From positions 65,001 through 129,000 of the forward strand of contig CAUYUJ010020614.1 in NCBI GenBank assembly GCA_963575745.1: DNA of 64,000 nt, given 5' to 3'. Shown here one piece after another: positions 63,885 to 64,000 of this stretch. This stretch comes from Prorocentrum cordatum. Lineage: Eukaryota; Sar; Dinophyceae; Prorocentrales; Prorocentraceae. The notes beneath the pieces are model-generated. The model searched no databases, was not told the origin of the DNA, and saw only the letters and a program-made list of their open reading frames with translations. The position numbers and the translations under genes are program-made. The stretch's first letter is position 1, and each line of letters opens with the position of its first letter.

Positions 63885-64000
63885 ACACAACAATGGTGCT
63901 GTGTTGCACACGGTTGATGTGGTGCACACAGGCGCCGTGGCGTACACAGGCACTGCAATGCACGCAGGCATTGTGGTGTACACTGGTGTTGTGCTGCGCA
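63885..64000 (-). repeat. Same minisatellite, inverted, cut by window end
   Basis: TGTGGTGCACACAGGCG, GGCGTACACAGGCACTG and TGTGGTGTACACTGG are the reverse-complement form of the 63125-63425 units. Confidence 0.88.

Overview
This is eukaryotic nuclear DNA and is almost entirely repeats. One cellular gene, a short-chain dehydrogenase/reductase (SDR) at about 6.26-7.35 kb on the minus strand, can be read with confidence. It is split by at least two introns, one GT-AG and one probably GC-AG. High GC in much of the window, tolerance of a GC splice donor, very long microsatellites, many satellite families and several decayed LINE-type retroelements together suggest a dinoflagellate, perhaps Prorocentrum or a relative. 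That is inference: no rRNA, tRNA, spliced-leader gene or organelle marker was seen to settle it.

Layout: 0-5 kb is GC-rich sequence of ambiguous coding potential, cut by CTC/GAG trinucleotide tracts. At 5-6.2 kb, three small inverted-repeat (MITE-like) elements crowd the 3' side of the SDR gene. At 7.5-16 kb lie dispersed repeats, a GAT-type tract, an 82-bp satellite, a GATGCATC-rich inverted-repeat element, a GTTCTTAGAAC-palindrome element and about 0.9 kb of CT repeat. At 16-21.7 kb a LINE with ORF1, endonuclease, reverse transcriptase and C-terminal region (minus strand, broken) sits between two blocks of one 90-bp satellite. At 22-29.6 kb are CCAAGAGG-type tracts, a second and unrelated 90-bp satellite, and dispersed repeats. 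At 29.6-31.6 kb is a second, strongly decayed retroelement. At 32.7-33.8 kb is 1.1 kb of CAT repeat. At 36-40 kb are degenerate tandem repeats. At 41.2-41.9 kb is a possible gene. At 42.2-46 kb is a third LINE remnant. At 46.8-51 kb satellites and MITEs recur, in the same order as near 11 kb. At 53.3-54.4 kb is a 64-bp satellite that keeps long frames open. At 55.8-58.7 kb a C/G-homopolymer foldback about 1.5 kb long, bordered by pentanucleotide satellites, abuts a retroelement RNase H domain. The last 5 kb holds a 113/97-bp higher-order repeat, second copies of several families and an inverted minisatellite.

Nothing forms an operon or pathway; the internal logic is repeat biology. The same families recur at distant points, often as inverted-repeat elements, and retroelements border satellites. 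I found no convincing new multi-gene system. The best leads are the large foldback, the satellites with coding-like frames, the MITE families, and an SDR whose usual catalytic Tyr and Lys are missing. Family assignments of retroelement parts rest on motif reading from memory, not on a search.
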